Source: Mycolicibacterium cosmeticum (GTDB lineage: Bacteria; Actinomycetota; Actinomycetes; Mycobacteriales; Mycobacteriaceae). Taken from it: a DNA stretch of 64,000 bases. The notes under the pieces were generated by a model. It searched no databases, had not been told where the DNA came from, and was given only the letters and a program-made list of their open reading frames with translations. Shown here piece after piece: positions 29,097-37,563 of this stretch. Location of the stretch: NCBI GenBank assembly GCA_016197365.1, contig JACPVS010000014.1, positions 124,001-188,000 of the forward strand. The letters are read 5' to 3'. A program made the position numbers and the translations under genes. The stretch's first letter is position 1; each line of letters begins with the position of its first letter.

Positions 29097-29532
29097 CGAT
29101 CCAAAACCTCCGAGCTGGCTGAAATCGATGAACAAGCTGGTGGTCGCCCTCGGCAGGCTCGGGGTGCCCGCCGGACCGTCGCAGGTACTGACGGTGCCGG
29201 GCCGCAGGTCCGGCCGGCCGCGCAGCACCCCGATGACGCCGTTCGAACACGACGGGGCGCTGTACACGGTCGCCGGCTATCCGGGAGCGGATTGGGCCGC
29301 CAACGCCCGCGCCGCCGGTACCGGCGTGCTGACCAGGGGAAGGCGCTCGCGCCGGGTGCAGATCGTGGAACTGACCGCCGAACAGTCCCGGCCCGTGCTG
29401 CGCGCCTTCGCCGAGAAGGTGCCCGTCGGCGTCGGCTTCGCCAAACGCTCCGGGCTGGTCACCGACGGCACGCCGGAGGAGTTCGAGGCCCTGGCGGGCC
29501 GGTTGGCGGTGTTCCGCTTCGATCAACGGTGA
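29089..29532 (+). CDS. Deazaflavin (F420)-dependent nitroreductase-family protein (Ddn-like)
   Basis: A 147-residue split-barrel protein of the F420-dependent Ddn/FDOR-A group. The hallmark VLTVPGRRSGRPRSTPMTPFEHDGALYTVAGYPGADWAANARAAG is present in outline: a TxGR(K/R)SG-like motif, then the F420-contacting strand, then W-x-x-N. M. tuberculosis Ddn reduces quinones and activates pretomanid. Being translationally coupled to the NmrA-like gene suggests a shared reductive or detoxifying task. The physiological substrate is unknown. Confidence 0.87.
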   Translation: MSDDPKPPSWLKSMNKLVVALGRLGVPAGPSQVLTVPGRRSGRPRSTPMTPFEHDGALYTVAGYPGADWAANARAAGTGVLTRGRRSRRVQIVELTAEQSRPVLRAFAEKVPVGVGFAKRSGLVTDGTPEEFEALAGRLAVFRFDQR

Positions 29533-30443
29533 CGGTCGCCAGGCGGAAAACGCTCGATCCAGTGCCGCGCGATGTCCACCCGCCGGGTGATCCACACGTG
29601 GTCATGTGCCTGCACATGGTCCAGAAAACGTTCCAGCGCGGCGATGCGCGCAGGCCGGCCCACCAGCCGGCAATGCAGGCCCACCGACAACATCTTCGGG
29701 GCACCGGCCTCGCCTTCGGCGTACAGCACGTCGAAGGCATCCCGCAGATAGGTGAAGAACTCTGTGCCACTGGGGAATCCACTGGTCGACACGTACTTCA
29801 TGTCGTTGGTGTCCAGGGTGTAGGGCACCACCAGATGGTCGCGACCGCCGGTGCGGGTCCAATACGGCAGGTCGTCGGCGTAGGAGTCGGAGTCATAGAG
29901 GAAGCCACCGTGCTCGACGACAAGCTGCCGGGTCTGCGGCGAGTCACGGCCGGTGTACCAGCCCAGTGGGGCCGCGCCGGTCAGCTCGGTCATCAGCCGC
30001 ACCGCCTCGGCCAGGTGCGCGCGCTCCACGTCGACGTCGGCCAGTTGGTAACTCAGCCAACGCAACCCGTGACAGGCGATCTCGTCGCCTCGTGCGGTGA
30101 ACGCCGCCACCGCCTCCGGATTGCGGGCCAGCGCCATGGCCACGCCGAAAATGGTCAGCGGCAGGCCACGCCGGTCGAAGGTGCGCAGCACCCGCCACAA
30201 CCCGGCCCGCGACCCGTACTCGTAGAGCGATTCCACGCTCAGATGCCGGTTCGGAAACGATTGCGCCCCCACCACATCCGAGAGGAAGGTCTCCGAGCCC
30301 GCGTCACCGTGCAGCACCGAGTTCTCGGCGCCCTCCTCGTAGTTCAGCACGAATTGCACGGCGATCTTCGCCCCGCCGGGCCACTGCGGGTCAGGTGGGT
30401 GCGGCCCGTAGCCGACCATGTCGCGGGGGTACGCGTCATCCAT
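29523..30443 (-). CDS. Polysaccharide-deacetylase-fold hydrolase, PuuE/allantoinase-like
   Basis: A 306-residue NodB-fold protein. VQFVLNYEEGAENSVL opens the barrel in the manner of PuuE-type allantoinases, GDEIACHGLRWLSY holds the metal-site His region, and GWYTGRDSPQTRQL and DSDSYADDLPYW match the same subgroup. No signal peptide is seen, so it acts in the cytosol, unlike cell-wall deacetylases. It may open a cyclic amide such as allantoin or a related ureide. It is last in a permease-LLM-hydrolase run and overlaps the convergent Ddn-like gene by 10 bases. Confidence 0.83.
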   Translation of the reverse strand: MDDAYPRDMVGYGPHPPDPQWPGGAKIAVQFVLNYEEGAENSVLHGDAGSETFLSDVVGAQSFPNRHLSVESLYEYGSRAGLWRVLRTFDRRGLPLTIFGVAMALARNPEAVAAFTARGDEIACHGLRWLSYQLADVDVERAHLAEAVRLMTELTGAAPLGWYTGRDSPQTRQLVVEHGGFLYDSDSYADDLPYWTRTGGRDHLVVPYTLDTNDMKYVSTSGFPSGTEFFTYLRDAFDVLYAEGEAGAPKMLSVGLHCRLVGRPARIAALERFLDHVQAHDHVWITRRVDIARHWIERFPPGDRHR

Positions 30444-30495
30444 GATTCGCTCCGCTGGCTCCGCTCACGGGATCAATGTCGCACGGCCGGCCGGG

Positions 30496-31341
30496 TCAGC
30501 GCATCTTGATGATGACCTCGTCGGCGAACCTGGCGATCGCCCCTTCCAGGTCATCGGAGCCGTACCAGGGCGCACACATCACCGATGTGATCCCGGCCTC
30601 CTCGGCGCGCTGGAACACCTCCAGCGTCGGCACCTCCAGCAGGGCCAGCATGATCTCGAAGGGCTCGTTCTCCCGGCCGTAGTCGCGGCGAAGTGCGCGC
30701 AGCCGCTCGACGTAACGCACCGCGTCGTCGAGCCGGTAGGCGGTGCCGACCCAGCCGTCGCACAGCCGGGCGGCCCGGCGCAGCGCGACCTCGGATTCCC
30801 CGCCGCACAGGATCGGTACCGGCGCGGGCGGGTGCGGCTCCAGCATCAGTTCGGGTACCTGATAGTGCTCGCCGTGCCAGGACACCCAGCCGCCCCGCCA
30901 CAGTTCCCGCAAGGCGGGGATCATCTCGTCCAGGCGCGCGCCCCTGGTATCGAAATCCTGGCCGAGCAGGTCGAACTCCTCGCGCATCCAGCCGGCACCG
31001 ACGGCCAGCGACACCCGGCCCGCGCTGATGACGGACGCGGTGGCCACCAGTTTGGCCACCTGCACCAGCGGGCGCGACGGCGCCACGTAGACGGCGTTGG
31101 AGAACCGCAGGCGCTTGGTCAGCGCGGCCATCGCCCCGATGAGCACCCACGAGTCGGGCCACGCGGTCTCCGGCTGCCACGGCGGAACCCCCTCCGGCGA
31201 AGGGTATTTCGACCTCAGGTCACGCGGGTAGACGAGGTGGTCGGCACTGATCAGGCCGTCGAAGCCGGCGTCGTCGAGCAGTGGTGCCAGCCGCAACGCC
31301 GCCGCGGTGTCCATGAACGCCGTACCGCTCCAGAACTGCAT
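30496..31341 (-). CDS. LLM-class (luciferase-like) F420-dependent oxidoreductase
   Basis: A 281-residue TIM-barrel protein of the luciferase-like monooxygenase superfamily. It shows DDAGFDGLISADHLVYPRDL at the N-terminus, SNAVYVAPSRPLVQVAKLVATASVISAGRVSLAVGAGW in outline, and EHYQVPELMLEPHPPAPVPILCGGES, all typical of mycobacterial F420-linked members. Its start shares one base with the stop of the upstream permease (TGATG), so translation is coupled. Oxidation or dehydrogenation of an imported nitrogenous compound is plausible; nothing in the sequence fixes the substrate. Confidence 0.87.
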   Translation of the reverse strand: MQFWSGTAFMDTAAALRLAPLLDDAGFDGLISADHLVYPRDLRSKYPSPEGVPPWQPETAWPDSWVLIGAMAALTKRLRFSNAVYVAPSRPLVQVAKLVATASVISAGRVSLAVGAGWMREEFDLLGQDFDTRGARLDEMIPALRELWRGGWVSWHGEHYQVPELMLEPHPPAPVPILCGGESEVALRRAARLCDGWVGTAYRLDDAVRYVERLRALRRDYGRENEPFEIMLALLEVPTLEVFQRAEEAGITSVMCAPWYGSDDLEGAIARFADEVIIKMR

Positions 31342-32810
31342 CAGCGCAGCACCTCCTCACGTTGACCCAGCTTCGAATGCCGCCGCCCGTAGGCCAGGTA
31401 CACCACCACCCCGATGACCATCCAGATCCCGAACCGCAGCCAGGTCAGGCCGGTGAGGTTGAGCATCAACCACGCACACGCGGCGATCGAGGCCAGCGGC
31501 AGCAGCGGCACCCAGGGCACCCGGAAGCCGCGCTGCAGGTCGGGCCTGCTGCGGCGCAACACCATCACCCCGGCCGACACGAGGATGAAGGCGAACAACG
31601 TGCCGACGTTGACCATCTCTTCGAGCTTGCCGATCGGGAACACGGCCGCCGCCAGCGCGGTCAGCACCGCGACCACGACGGTGATGCGCACCGGTGTGCC
31701 ACGGGTTCCGGTGTGGGCCAGCCGGCGCGGCAGCAGACCGTCCCGGGACATCGCGAACAACACGCGGGACAGCCCCAGCAGCAGCACCATGACCACGGTG
31801 GTGAGGCCGGCCAGGGCGCCGATCGAGATGACTTTCGCGGCCCAGTGCACGCCGTTGAGTTCGAAGGCGGTGGCCAGGTTCGGGTGCCCGTTGCCGGCCT
31901 GTTTCAGGTCGAGGTGGGATGCCATCCCGGACAGCACCACCGCGACCGCGACGTAGAGCAGGGTGACCACCGCGAGGGAGGCCAGGATGCCCCGGGCCAC
32001 GTCGCGCTGCGGATCCTTGGTCTCCTCGGCCGTGGTCGCCACGACGTCGAACCCGATGAAGGCGAAGAACACGATCGACGCCCCGGCCAGTACCCCGTAG
32101 AGGCCGTAGTGGCTCCCCGCGGCCCCGGTCAGCAGTGAGAACACCGATTGGTCCAGGCCGGTTCCGGATGCCTCGCCGGATTCCTGCGGCGGGATGAACG
32201 GTGTGTAGTTGGCGGCCTTGATGTAGAACGCGCCGACGATCACCACCAGCAACACCACGGACACCTTGATGGCGGTGACGACGGCACTGAAATGCGAAGA
32301 CAGTTTGGTGCCGAAGGCCAGCAGTGTCGCCACCACCGCGACGATCAGCAGCGCACCCCAGTCCAGGGTGAGCGAGCCGATCTCGGTGGTGCCGCCCGCG
32401 AACCCGAAGACCGTGCCCAGATAACTGGACCAACCCTTGGCCACCACGGCCGCCCCGATGGCGAACTCCAGGATCAGGTCCCAGCCGATGATCCAGGCCA
32501 CGAACTCGCCGAAGGTGGCGTAGGAGAAGGTGTAGGCACTGCCGGCGACGGGCAGGGTCGAGGCGAATTCGGCGTAGCACAGCGCGGCCAGCCCGCAGGT
32601 GACGGCGGCGATGATGAACGACACCGAGATGGCCGGGCCGGTGATGTTGGCGGCGGTGGATGCGGTGACCGTGAAGATGCCCGCGCCGACGACGACCGAT
32701 ACCCCGAACACGGTGAGGTCCCACCAGGTGAGGTCCTTGCGCAGCCGGGTGGCCGGCTCGTCGGTGTCGGCGATGGACTGTTCGACGGTTTTCACGCGGC
32801 GGCCCGGCAT
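31341..32810 (-). CDS. APC-family cationic amino-acid permease
   Basis: A 489-residue transporter with about 12 membrane segments. The APC signature begins [27 protein letters not shown], followed by [38 protein letters not shown] and [21 protein letters not shown]. This pattern matches the CAT/YfnA/RocE group, which moves basic or branched amino acids in symport with protons. It is the first gene of a three-gene run with the LLM enzyme and the deacetylase-fold hydrolase, which suggests that the three import and break down one compound. Confidence 0.9.
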   Translation of the reverse strand: MPGRRVKTVEQSIADTDEPATRLRKDLTWWDLTVFGVSVVVGAGIFTVTASTAANITGPAISVSFIIAAVTCGLAALCYAEFASTLPVAGSAYTFSYATFGEFVAWIIGWDLILEFAIGAAVVAKGWSSYLGTVFGFAGGTTEIGSLTLDWGALLIVAVVATLLAFGTKLSSHFSAVVTAIKVSVVLLVVIVGAFYIKAANYTPFIPPQESGEASGTGLDQSVFSLLTGAAGSHYGLYGVLAGASIVFFAFIGFDVVATTAEETKDPQRDVARGILASLAVVTLLYVAVAVVLSGMASHLDLKQAGNGHPNLATAFELNGVHWAAKVISIGALAGLTTVVMVLLLGLSRVLFAMSRDGLLPRRLAHTGTRGTPVRITVVVAVLTALAAAVFPIGKLEEMVNVGTLFAFILVSAGVMVLRRSRPDLQRGFRVPWVPLLPLASIAACAWLMLNLTGLTWLRFGIWMVIGVVVYLAYGRRHSKLGQREEVLR

Positions 32811-32924
32811 CTAGGGAAAGTACCCACAATCGGCGGCCGGTCGGGTGAGATCGGACCGGTGTGCCAGAATAACGGCACTGCCTGGACCAGATGCAGACCA
32901 GATGTAGACCAGCGAGGAGCAGCC

Positions 32925-33179
32925 GTGGCCAACACCGAGGTCGAGCGACACACCGGTGTCGACGTGGAAGACGTTCCGTCCGCCGAATGGGGCTGGTCGA
33001 AGGAAAACCACACCTGGATCCACATCGGCGGCATCCTGTCGGCCATCTTCCTGCTGTGCATGCTGCGCGGTAACCATGTCGGTCACGTCGAGGATGTATT
33101 CCTGATCCTCTTCGCCATCGGCATCCTCGGCGTGGTCGCCCGCGACTGGTGGGCCCGCCGCGCCGGCTGGTACCGCTGA
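32925..33179 (+). CDS. DUF2631 small membrane protein (Rv2876-like)
   Basis: An 84-residue protein starting at GTG 32925, with GAGGAG just upstream as ribosome binding site. A polar N-terminus ([23 protein letters not shown]) precedes two membrane segments ([16 protein letters not shown] and [15 protein letters not shown]) and a basic C-terminus [12 protein letters not shown]. It belongs to DUF2631 and is the match of Rv2876, which in M. tuberculosis follows mpt70 in the SigK-controlled region. Here it is separated from dipZ by the sigma factor and permease genes. Function unknown. Confidence 0.85.
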   Translation: MANTEVERHTGVDVEDVPSAEWGWSKENHTWIHIGGILSAIFLLCMLRGNHVGHVEDVFLILFAIGILGVVARDWWARRAGWYR

Positions 33180-33194
33180 CCCGTCAGCGGAAAA

Positions 33195-33239
33195 GGACAG
33201 CCGGATTGAGATAACCGGCAGCGTCGACGGCGGCTGTCC
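33195..33239. terminator. Possible bidirectional stem-loop terminator
   Basis: GGACAGCCG (33195-33203) pairs with CGGCTGTCC (33231-33239) across a 27-base loop that can itself pair partly. It lies between the convergent ends of the DUF2631 gene and a hypothetical gene. No U-tract follows, as is common for mycobacterial terminators. Confidence 0.35.
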
Positions 33240-33271
33240 ACCCCGTGCGGGGGCATCGCCGAATACTCAAG

Positions 33272-33856
33272 CTAGCCAGCTGAAATCAGGTCGGGGCCGT
33301 CCAGCGGGTACCACAACGCGCAGCTGTGGAACTCCTCCGAAGCCGTGCCGGCGGCCGGGTCGTCCCCGGCGGCGATCAGCGCCTGTGCCTTGAATGCCCG
33401 CGCGGCGGGGCTGAGTCGGTGCACCACCGGCTCCACCCGTCCGGCCACTTCGGGTGGGCGTGCCCCCCAGACCGACACCTCGATGGCCCGGCGTTCCACC
33501 GCCCGCACCACGTTCCGGCGCATCCGGGCATCCAGGTCCCAGGCCTGCGCCGACACCGCGAGCGCGGCGGGATCTGCCGTCAACAGCTCAAGATCTGTCT
33601 CCAGCGCGTACGCCCGGACACCGAGGATTCCCAGGGGCCGCGGATCGAAGCGTTGCGGCACAAGCACATTGACCTTCCAACCGGCGCGCACGCGGTCGCA
33701 CATCCAGCCACCGGCCGCGCGCACCGCGTCCAGCGGCTCGGCCGCGATCACCGACAGCTCGTAGGACAGCAGGTCCCCCGCGGACGGACGGACCCCCACT
33801 CCGTGCCGGGTGGGCGACGGTTCGATGTCGCCGAGGCGAAATGAGCGGGCTTTCAT
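33272..33856 (-). CDS. Hypothetical protein, first gene of the accessory region
   Basis: A 194-residue protein that I do not recognise. It begins MKARSFRLGDIEPSPTRHGVGVRPS and has no membrane segment or signal peptide. Its middle part mixes helices and strands (LGILGVRAYALETDLELLTADPAALAVSAQAWDL in outline) and ends with FHSCALWYPLDGPDLISAG. Codon use looks normal for the window. A ribosome binding site AAGGAG precedes ATG 33856. It is divergent from the DUF427 gene, and the shared gap contains the first of the six repeated operator-like sites, which makes it a likely regulon member. Confidence 0.6.
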   Translation of the reverse strand: MKARSFRLGDIEPSPTRHGVGVRPSAGDLLSYELSVIAAEPLDAVRAAGGWMCDRVRAGWKVNVLVPQRFDPRPLGILGVRAYALETDLELLTADPAALAVSAQAWDLDARMRRNVVRAVERRAIEVSVWGARPPEVAGRVEPVVHRLSPAARAFKAQALIAAGDDPAAGTASEEFHSCALWYPLDGPDLISAG

Positions 33857-33928
33857 GCGGTCTCACTCCTTACTTCGTGAACGCGGCCTGGTGCACCAGG
33901 AGACGACCCTGACGACGCCATTCCAACA

Positions 33929-33957
33929 GCGTGACATTTTCGACTGTTTCTGTAAAG
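33929..33957 (+). promoter_or_regulatory. Regulon site 1: GCGTGACA-N14-TGTAAAG
   Basis: GCGTGACA (33929-33936) and TGTAAAG (33951-33957) are separated by exactly 14 bases. The second half ends 9 bases before the DUF427 ATG, and the first half is 72 bases from the divergent hypothetical gene. The two halves form an imperfect inverted repeat (TGTCACGC outward on one side, TGTAAAGC on the other). It is one of five near-identical sites between 33.9 and 54.3 kb. Confidence 0.72.
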
Positions 33958-33966
33958 CTCTGATCC

Positions 33967-34671
33967 ATGAGTCTCTACGCCGGCCGCGGCCCGCTCGGCG
34001 CCGATCCCGCGGGATGGTTCTTTCCACCGCTGCCCGACGATGTCGTGTTCATCGAGCCGCATCCCCGGCGTGTACAGGCAGTGGTCGACGGCCGCCTCGT
34101 CATCGATACCGAAGCCGCGCTGATGGTGCACCGGCACGGCCATCCCCTCGCCTACGCCTTCCCGGCCGGCCAGACCGGGGATCTGCCGACGACACCACTC
34201 CCGGAGAAGCCCGGCTACCTGCAGGTGCCCTGGGCGGCCGCGGACAGCTGGCTCGAGGAGGGCCGCACCCTGGTGCACTACCCGCCCAATCCTTATCACC
34301 GGGTCGACTGCCGGCCCGGCCACCGTGGGCTGCGGGTGACGGTCGACGGCACGACGCTGGTGGACACCGCCGAGTCGACGGTGCTCTTCGAGACGGCGCT
34401 GGCCCCCCGTCTGTACGTGGCTCCCGCACAGGTGCGCATGGATCTGCTGCGAAGGTCGGCGACGACCAGTTACTGCAATTACAAGGGGCACGCGACGTAC
34501 TGGTCGGCCGTGGTCGGTGACACCGTCGTCGACGACATCGCCTGGAGCTACGAGGCTCCCCTGCCCGAGTCGACCCCGATCGCCGGGTTTTTGAGCTTCG
34601 ACGACACCCGCACCGAGTTGCTCGCCGAGTTGCCTGCAGACGGCCTCGGCGACTGCGGTTGCACCACCTGA
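33967..34671 (+). CDS. Tandem DUF427-domain protein
   Basis: A 234-residue protein built from two DUF427 domains. The first includes PRRVQAVVDGRLVIDTEAALMVHRHG and the second GLRVTVDGTTLVDTAESTVLFET, then DLLRRSATTSYCNYKGHATYW and DDIAWSYEAPLPES. The YCNYKG-x-A-x-Y-W motif is the best-conserved part of the family. DUF427 proteins are common beside catabolic and F420 genes in mycobacteria, but their activity is not established. Its ATG is 9 bases after regulon site 1, so its message may be leaderless. It is followed 23 bases later by an SRPBCC gene. Confidence 0.85.
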   Translation: MSLYAGRGPLGADPAGWFFPPLPDDVVFIEPHPRRVQAVVDGRLVIDTEAALMVHRHGHPLAYAFPAGQTGDLPTTPLPEKPGYLQVPWAAADSWLEEGRTLVHYPPNPYHRVDCRPGHRGLRVTVDGTTLVDTAESTVLFETALAPRLYVAPAQVRMDLLRRSATTSYCNYKGHATYWSAVVGDTVVDDIAWSYEAPLPESTPIAGFLSFDDTRTELLAELPADGLGDCGCTT

Positions 34672-34694
34672 CCTCAACCCGAAAGGCACCATCC

Positions 34695-35165
34695 GTGGGC
34701 ATCGTGACCACCAGTTCGTCGACCACCTTCACGCACTCCGCCGAGACGATCTACGACTTCGTGACCAATCCGGCGAACTGGACCAAGACCTACCCCAACG
34801 CTCCCCGGATCAGCGGCCTCGACGGCACGCTCCCACTGCGCGTCGGCGACACGTGGCAGGAGTCCCACCCCACCGCCGACCGCACCTTCACCTGGCAGCT
34901 GGCGATCGCCACCCGGCCCAGGATGTGGGTGTTCAGTTCGGTGGGGCGCCTGAGCGCAGACAGCACCGGTGAGGTCGGCTTCGACGGCAGGATGACCATC
35001 GAATACCACTTCAGTTCGCCGGGACCGGATCTCACCTTGTTCACCAGGACGATGACCATCGAGGCCTACCGGGACGCACCGATGTCGGATGGCTTCTTCC
35101 GGATCGTCAACCCGTCGCACATCGACGCCTACCACGCGGCGGTGGCACGGGAACTAGCTGTGTAA
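34695..35165 (+). CDS. SRPBCC (START-like) ligand-binding protein
   Basis: A 156-residue protein of the SRPBCC/polyketide cyclase-like superfamily. TTFTHSAETIYDFVTNPANWTKTYPN at the start and the following alternating strands (LPLRVGDTWQES, FTWQLAIATRPRMWVFSS, MTIEYHFS) outline the helix-grip fold with its hydrophobic pocket. GTG 34695 is preceded by GAAAGG at 8 bases and is preferred over an upstream start inside the DUF427 gene. Such proteins bind or modify hydrophobic ligands, which suits a catabolic region. Its last 12 bases overlap the convergent hydrolase gene. Confidence 0.8.
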   Translation: MGIVTTSSSTTFTHSAETIYDFVTNPANWTKTYPNAPRISGLDGTLPLRVGDTWQESHPTADRTFTWQLAIATRPRMWVFSSVGRLSADSTGEVGFDGRMTIEYHFSSPGPDLTLFTRTMTIEAYRDAPMSDGFFRIVNPSHIDAYHAAVARELAV

Positions 35166-36062
35166 GGCCCGCGTCAGCGCCGCACCCTGCAGGGCGAACA
35201 GCTGCCGACTGGTCTCCCACTGCGGCACCAGGGAATCGAAGCCGTGACAGGTGCCCGGAATGACGTGCAGCTCGGTGGACACCCCGGCCCACATCAATCG
35301 CAGCGCGTAGTCGATCGCCTCGTCGCGCAACGGGTCCAGCTCCGAGCAGCTGATGAATGCGGGCGCCAGGCCGGCCAGGTCGTCGCGACGCCCGGGTGCC
35401 GCCCCGGCCGGCACCGGTTCACCGCCCAGGTAGTGGCGCCACATCTGGCGCACCGCGGGCCCGTCGAAGCCTGGGGTGGTGTCGAATTCGTCCTTGGACG
35501 GCGTCAACCGGTCGTCGAGCACCGGCTGATGCAACAGCTGGAAACGCACCTGCGGTGCCGCACCGGACGCCGCTCGCTGCGCCAGCCCGGCCGCGATCGC
35601 CCCGCCGGCGCTGCTGCCCGCCACGGCGATCCGGTCGGCGTCGATACCGAGGGCGGCGGCGTTGCCGACGGCCCAGTCCAGTACCTCGCCGGCATCGTCC
35701 GCTGCGGCCGGGTACGGGTCTTCCGGGGCCAGCCGGTAGTCGACGGAGATGACCGTCACCCGCGCCCGCCGGGCCAGTTCGACACATTGGTGGTGATCGG
35801 TGTCGAGGTTGCCAAGGACGAATGCCCCACTGTGACAGAAGATCACGGCCGGCGCCCCGCCCCCGCGGTAGATCCGTACGCCGATACCACTCGCCACGAC
35901 GTCGTCGTCGATCTGCACCCCGGTGGTGTCCACCACACGTGCGGTGTCACCGCGCCGGGTGTCGAGCGAATCGCGCACCGCGGCAATCTTTTCGGGTGAC
36001 AGATCGGTGCGGGCGGCGACCAGGTGCCGCAGCGCCGGCGCGAGCCGCTCGTCGATGCCCAC
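35154..36062 (-). CDS. HSL-family alpha/beta hydrolase (esterase/lipase)
   Basis: A 302-residue hormone-sensitive-lipase-type hydrolase. The nucleophile Ser is in VAGSSAGGAIAAG, the Asp in SELDPLRDEAIDYA and the His in GTCHGFDSL. The oxyanion motif, usually HGGG, reads FCHSGAFVLG here. DYRLAPEDPYPAAADD is the family signature. GTG 36062 lies 5 bases after the SDR stop; the longer upstream frame is a shadow of the SDR. As last gene of the P450-led operon it may cleave an ester or lactone produced by Baeyer-Villiger oxidation or aldol cleavage. Confidence 0.87.
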   Translation of the reverse strand: MGIDERLAPALRHLVAARTDLSPEKIAAVRDSLDTRRGDTARVVDTTGVQIDDDVVASGIGVRIYRGGGAPAVIFCHSGAFVLGNLDTDHHQCVELARRARVTVISVDYRLAPEDPYPAAADDAGEVLDWAVGNAAALGIDADRIAVAGSSAGGAIAAGLAQRAASGAAPQVRFQLLHQPVLDDRLTPSKDEFDTTPGFDGPAVRQMWRHYLGGEPVPAGAAPGRRDDLAGLAPAFISCSELDPLRDEAIDYALRLMWAGVSTELHVIPGTCHGFDSLVPQWETSRQLFALQGAALTRALHS

Positions 36063-36067
36063 CGTCG

Positions 36068-36787
36068 TCAGCCGATCTTCAGGATCTGGCCGCCGTCGAC
36101 GACGAGCTCCGAACCGGTGATGAACGACGCCTGGGTCGAGACGAGGAACGCCACCGCGTCGGCGATCTCGGCGGGGGTGCCCAGCCGACCGTGGGCGGCC
36201 AGCCGGTCCTGCGTGCGGTCGTCGAGCATCGGGGTGGCGACCGGACCGGGGAACACGGCGTTCACCCGGATACCGGACGGCGCGAGCTCGACCGCGGTCG
36301 CCTGGGTGAGACCGCGCAGCGCCCACTTCGACGATCCGTAGGCGGTGTGGTTCGGGAACGGCCGCACGGCACTTGTGCTGCAGGTGTTGACGATCGATGC
36401 CCCGTCGGCCACCGTCAGCGCCGCCAGCGCGGCCCGGATGCCCAGGAACGGGCCGAGGCAGTTCACCCGCCAGCTGCCTTCGAAACCCGCGGCAGTCTCG
36501 TCGGCCAGCGCCGCCCTATGCAACACACCGGCGTTGTTGACCAGCGTGGTCAGCGTTCCGAACCGGTCCACCGCGGCCGCCACCGCCGCCGCCCATTGCT
36601 CCTCGGAGGTGACATCCAGTGCCACCGTGACGACCCTGTCGCCGTAATGAACTGTACTGGAATGTAATTCATCGGCAAGGACATCGCCTGCGACGATCCG
36701 GAAGCCGTCGGCGTGCAGCCTCGCGACGATGGCGGCGCCCTGGCCGCGAGCGGCGCCGGTGACCAGGGCGACGGGCGTCGCGGTCAT
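36068..36787 (-). CDS. Short-chain dehydrogenase/reductase
   Basis: A 239-residue classical SDR. It has the cofactor motif TGAARGQG at residues 10-17, NNAG near 86, and the catalytic Ser-Tyr-Lys set as STSAVRPFPNHTAYGSSKWAL. The acidic residue after strand beta2 (VAGDVLADE) suggests NAD. ATG 36787 overlaps the aldolase stop by 4 bases, and the hydrolase follows 5 bases downstream. It likely oxidises or reduces a ring alcohol/ketone in the pathway encoded by this operon. Confidence 0.9.
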   Translation of the reverse strand: MTATPVALVTGAARGQGAAIVARLHADGFRIVAGDVLADELHSSTVHYGDRVVTVALDVTSEEQWAAAVAAAVDRFGTLTTLVNNAGVLHRAALADETAAGFEGSWRVNCLGPFLGIRAALAALTVADGASIVNTCSTSAVRPFPNHTAYGSSKWALRGLTQATAVELAPSGIRVNAVFPGPVATPMLDDRTQDRLAAHGRLGTPAEIADAVAFLVSTQASFITGSELVVDGGQILKIG

Positions 36788-37563
36788 GTGTATCCCCCGG
36801 GTGTGTCGATGACCGCGGCACCGTCGCGGGCTTCGGTCAGGTGAGCGGCCGCACCCCGGCGCAGGGCCTGGGACTCCGAGGCCAGCGTGATCATCCGGAA
36901 ACCCAGTTCTGCCATGGCTTTTCCGAGCGGGCCGCTGCCCGCGTGGATGCCGGTGATCAGCCCGGCCGCGGCCGCGGTGTGCTGGATACGCGTCATCGCG
37001 GCTTTCACCTGCGGGTGGGTCCAGGCATCGGCCAGGCCCAAGCCCATCGAGATGGCCAGATCCGCGGGCCCGACGTAGACACCTGTCACGCCGGGCACCG
37101 CGCAGATGTCATCGAGCACGGCCAGCCCGCGCGCCGTCTCGATCATCACGTACACCCCGGCCCGGGATTGAAGGGCGGCGACATCGTGGCCGAGGCTGGC
37201 CCGCAGTGGCCCGAAACTGCGCACCCCGGCCGGTGCGTAGCGGGTGGCGGCGACAGCGGCGGTGGCCTGTTCCGGCGTTTCGACCATCGCGATGATCACC
37301 GCATCGGCGCCGGCGTCGAGCACCCGGCCGATGGGTGCGGGATCCGCCGACGGCAACCGCACGGCGGTCGCGATCGGTACGTGCTCGAGGCGGCGCAGCA
37401 ACAGCGCGATATCGGCGTCGTCGAGATAGCCGTGCTGGGCATCGAATCCGACGTAGTCGTAGCCGGCCTGCGCGAACTCCTCGGGGCCGAGAATGGTGGG
37501 ACCCACCACCCAGCCGCCCCAGATCTGCGCGTTCGCCGCCAGGGCGTCCTGTAGGCGACTCAT
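36784..37563 (-). CDS. HpcH/HpaI-family class II aldolase
   Basis: A 259-residue TIM-barrel aldolase of the HpcH/HpaI/citrate-lyase-beta group. Metal and substrate residues appear in YVMIETARGLAVLDDI (Glu) and GVYVGPADLAISMGLG (Asp), and DAQHGYLDD gives the N-terminal active-site His. The family cleaves 4-hydroxy-2-keto acids to pyruvate and an aldehyde in aromatic and terpenoid breakdown. Start ATG 37563 overlaps the upstream dehydrogenase stop by 4 bases, which excludes the longer frame. Confidence 0.9.
   Translation of the reverse strand: MSRLQDALAANAQIWGGWVVGPTILGPEEFAQAGYDYVGFDAQHGYLDDADIALLLRRLEHVPIATAVRLPSADPAPIGRVLDAGADAVIIAMVETPEQATAAVAATRYAPAGVRSFGPLRASLGHDVAALQSRAGVYVMIETARGLAVLDDICAVPGVTGVYVGPADLAISMGLGLADAWTHPQVKAAMTRIQHTAAAAGLITGIHAGSGPLGKAMAELGFRMITLASESQALRRGAAAHLTEARDGAAVIDTPGGYT

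Noticed and set aside
30444..30480. Short repeat-like stretch (CGCTCCGCTGGCTCCGCTCACGG) before the deacetylase gene
   Set aside because: It has internal similarity (GCTCCGCT twice) but no clear inverted or tandem structure and no other copy in the window. It may be a common mycobacterial spacer motif.
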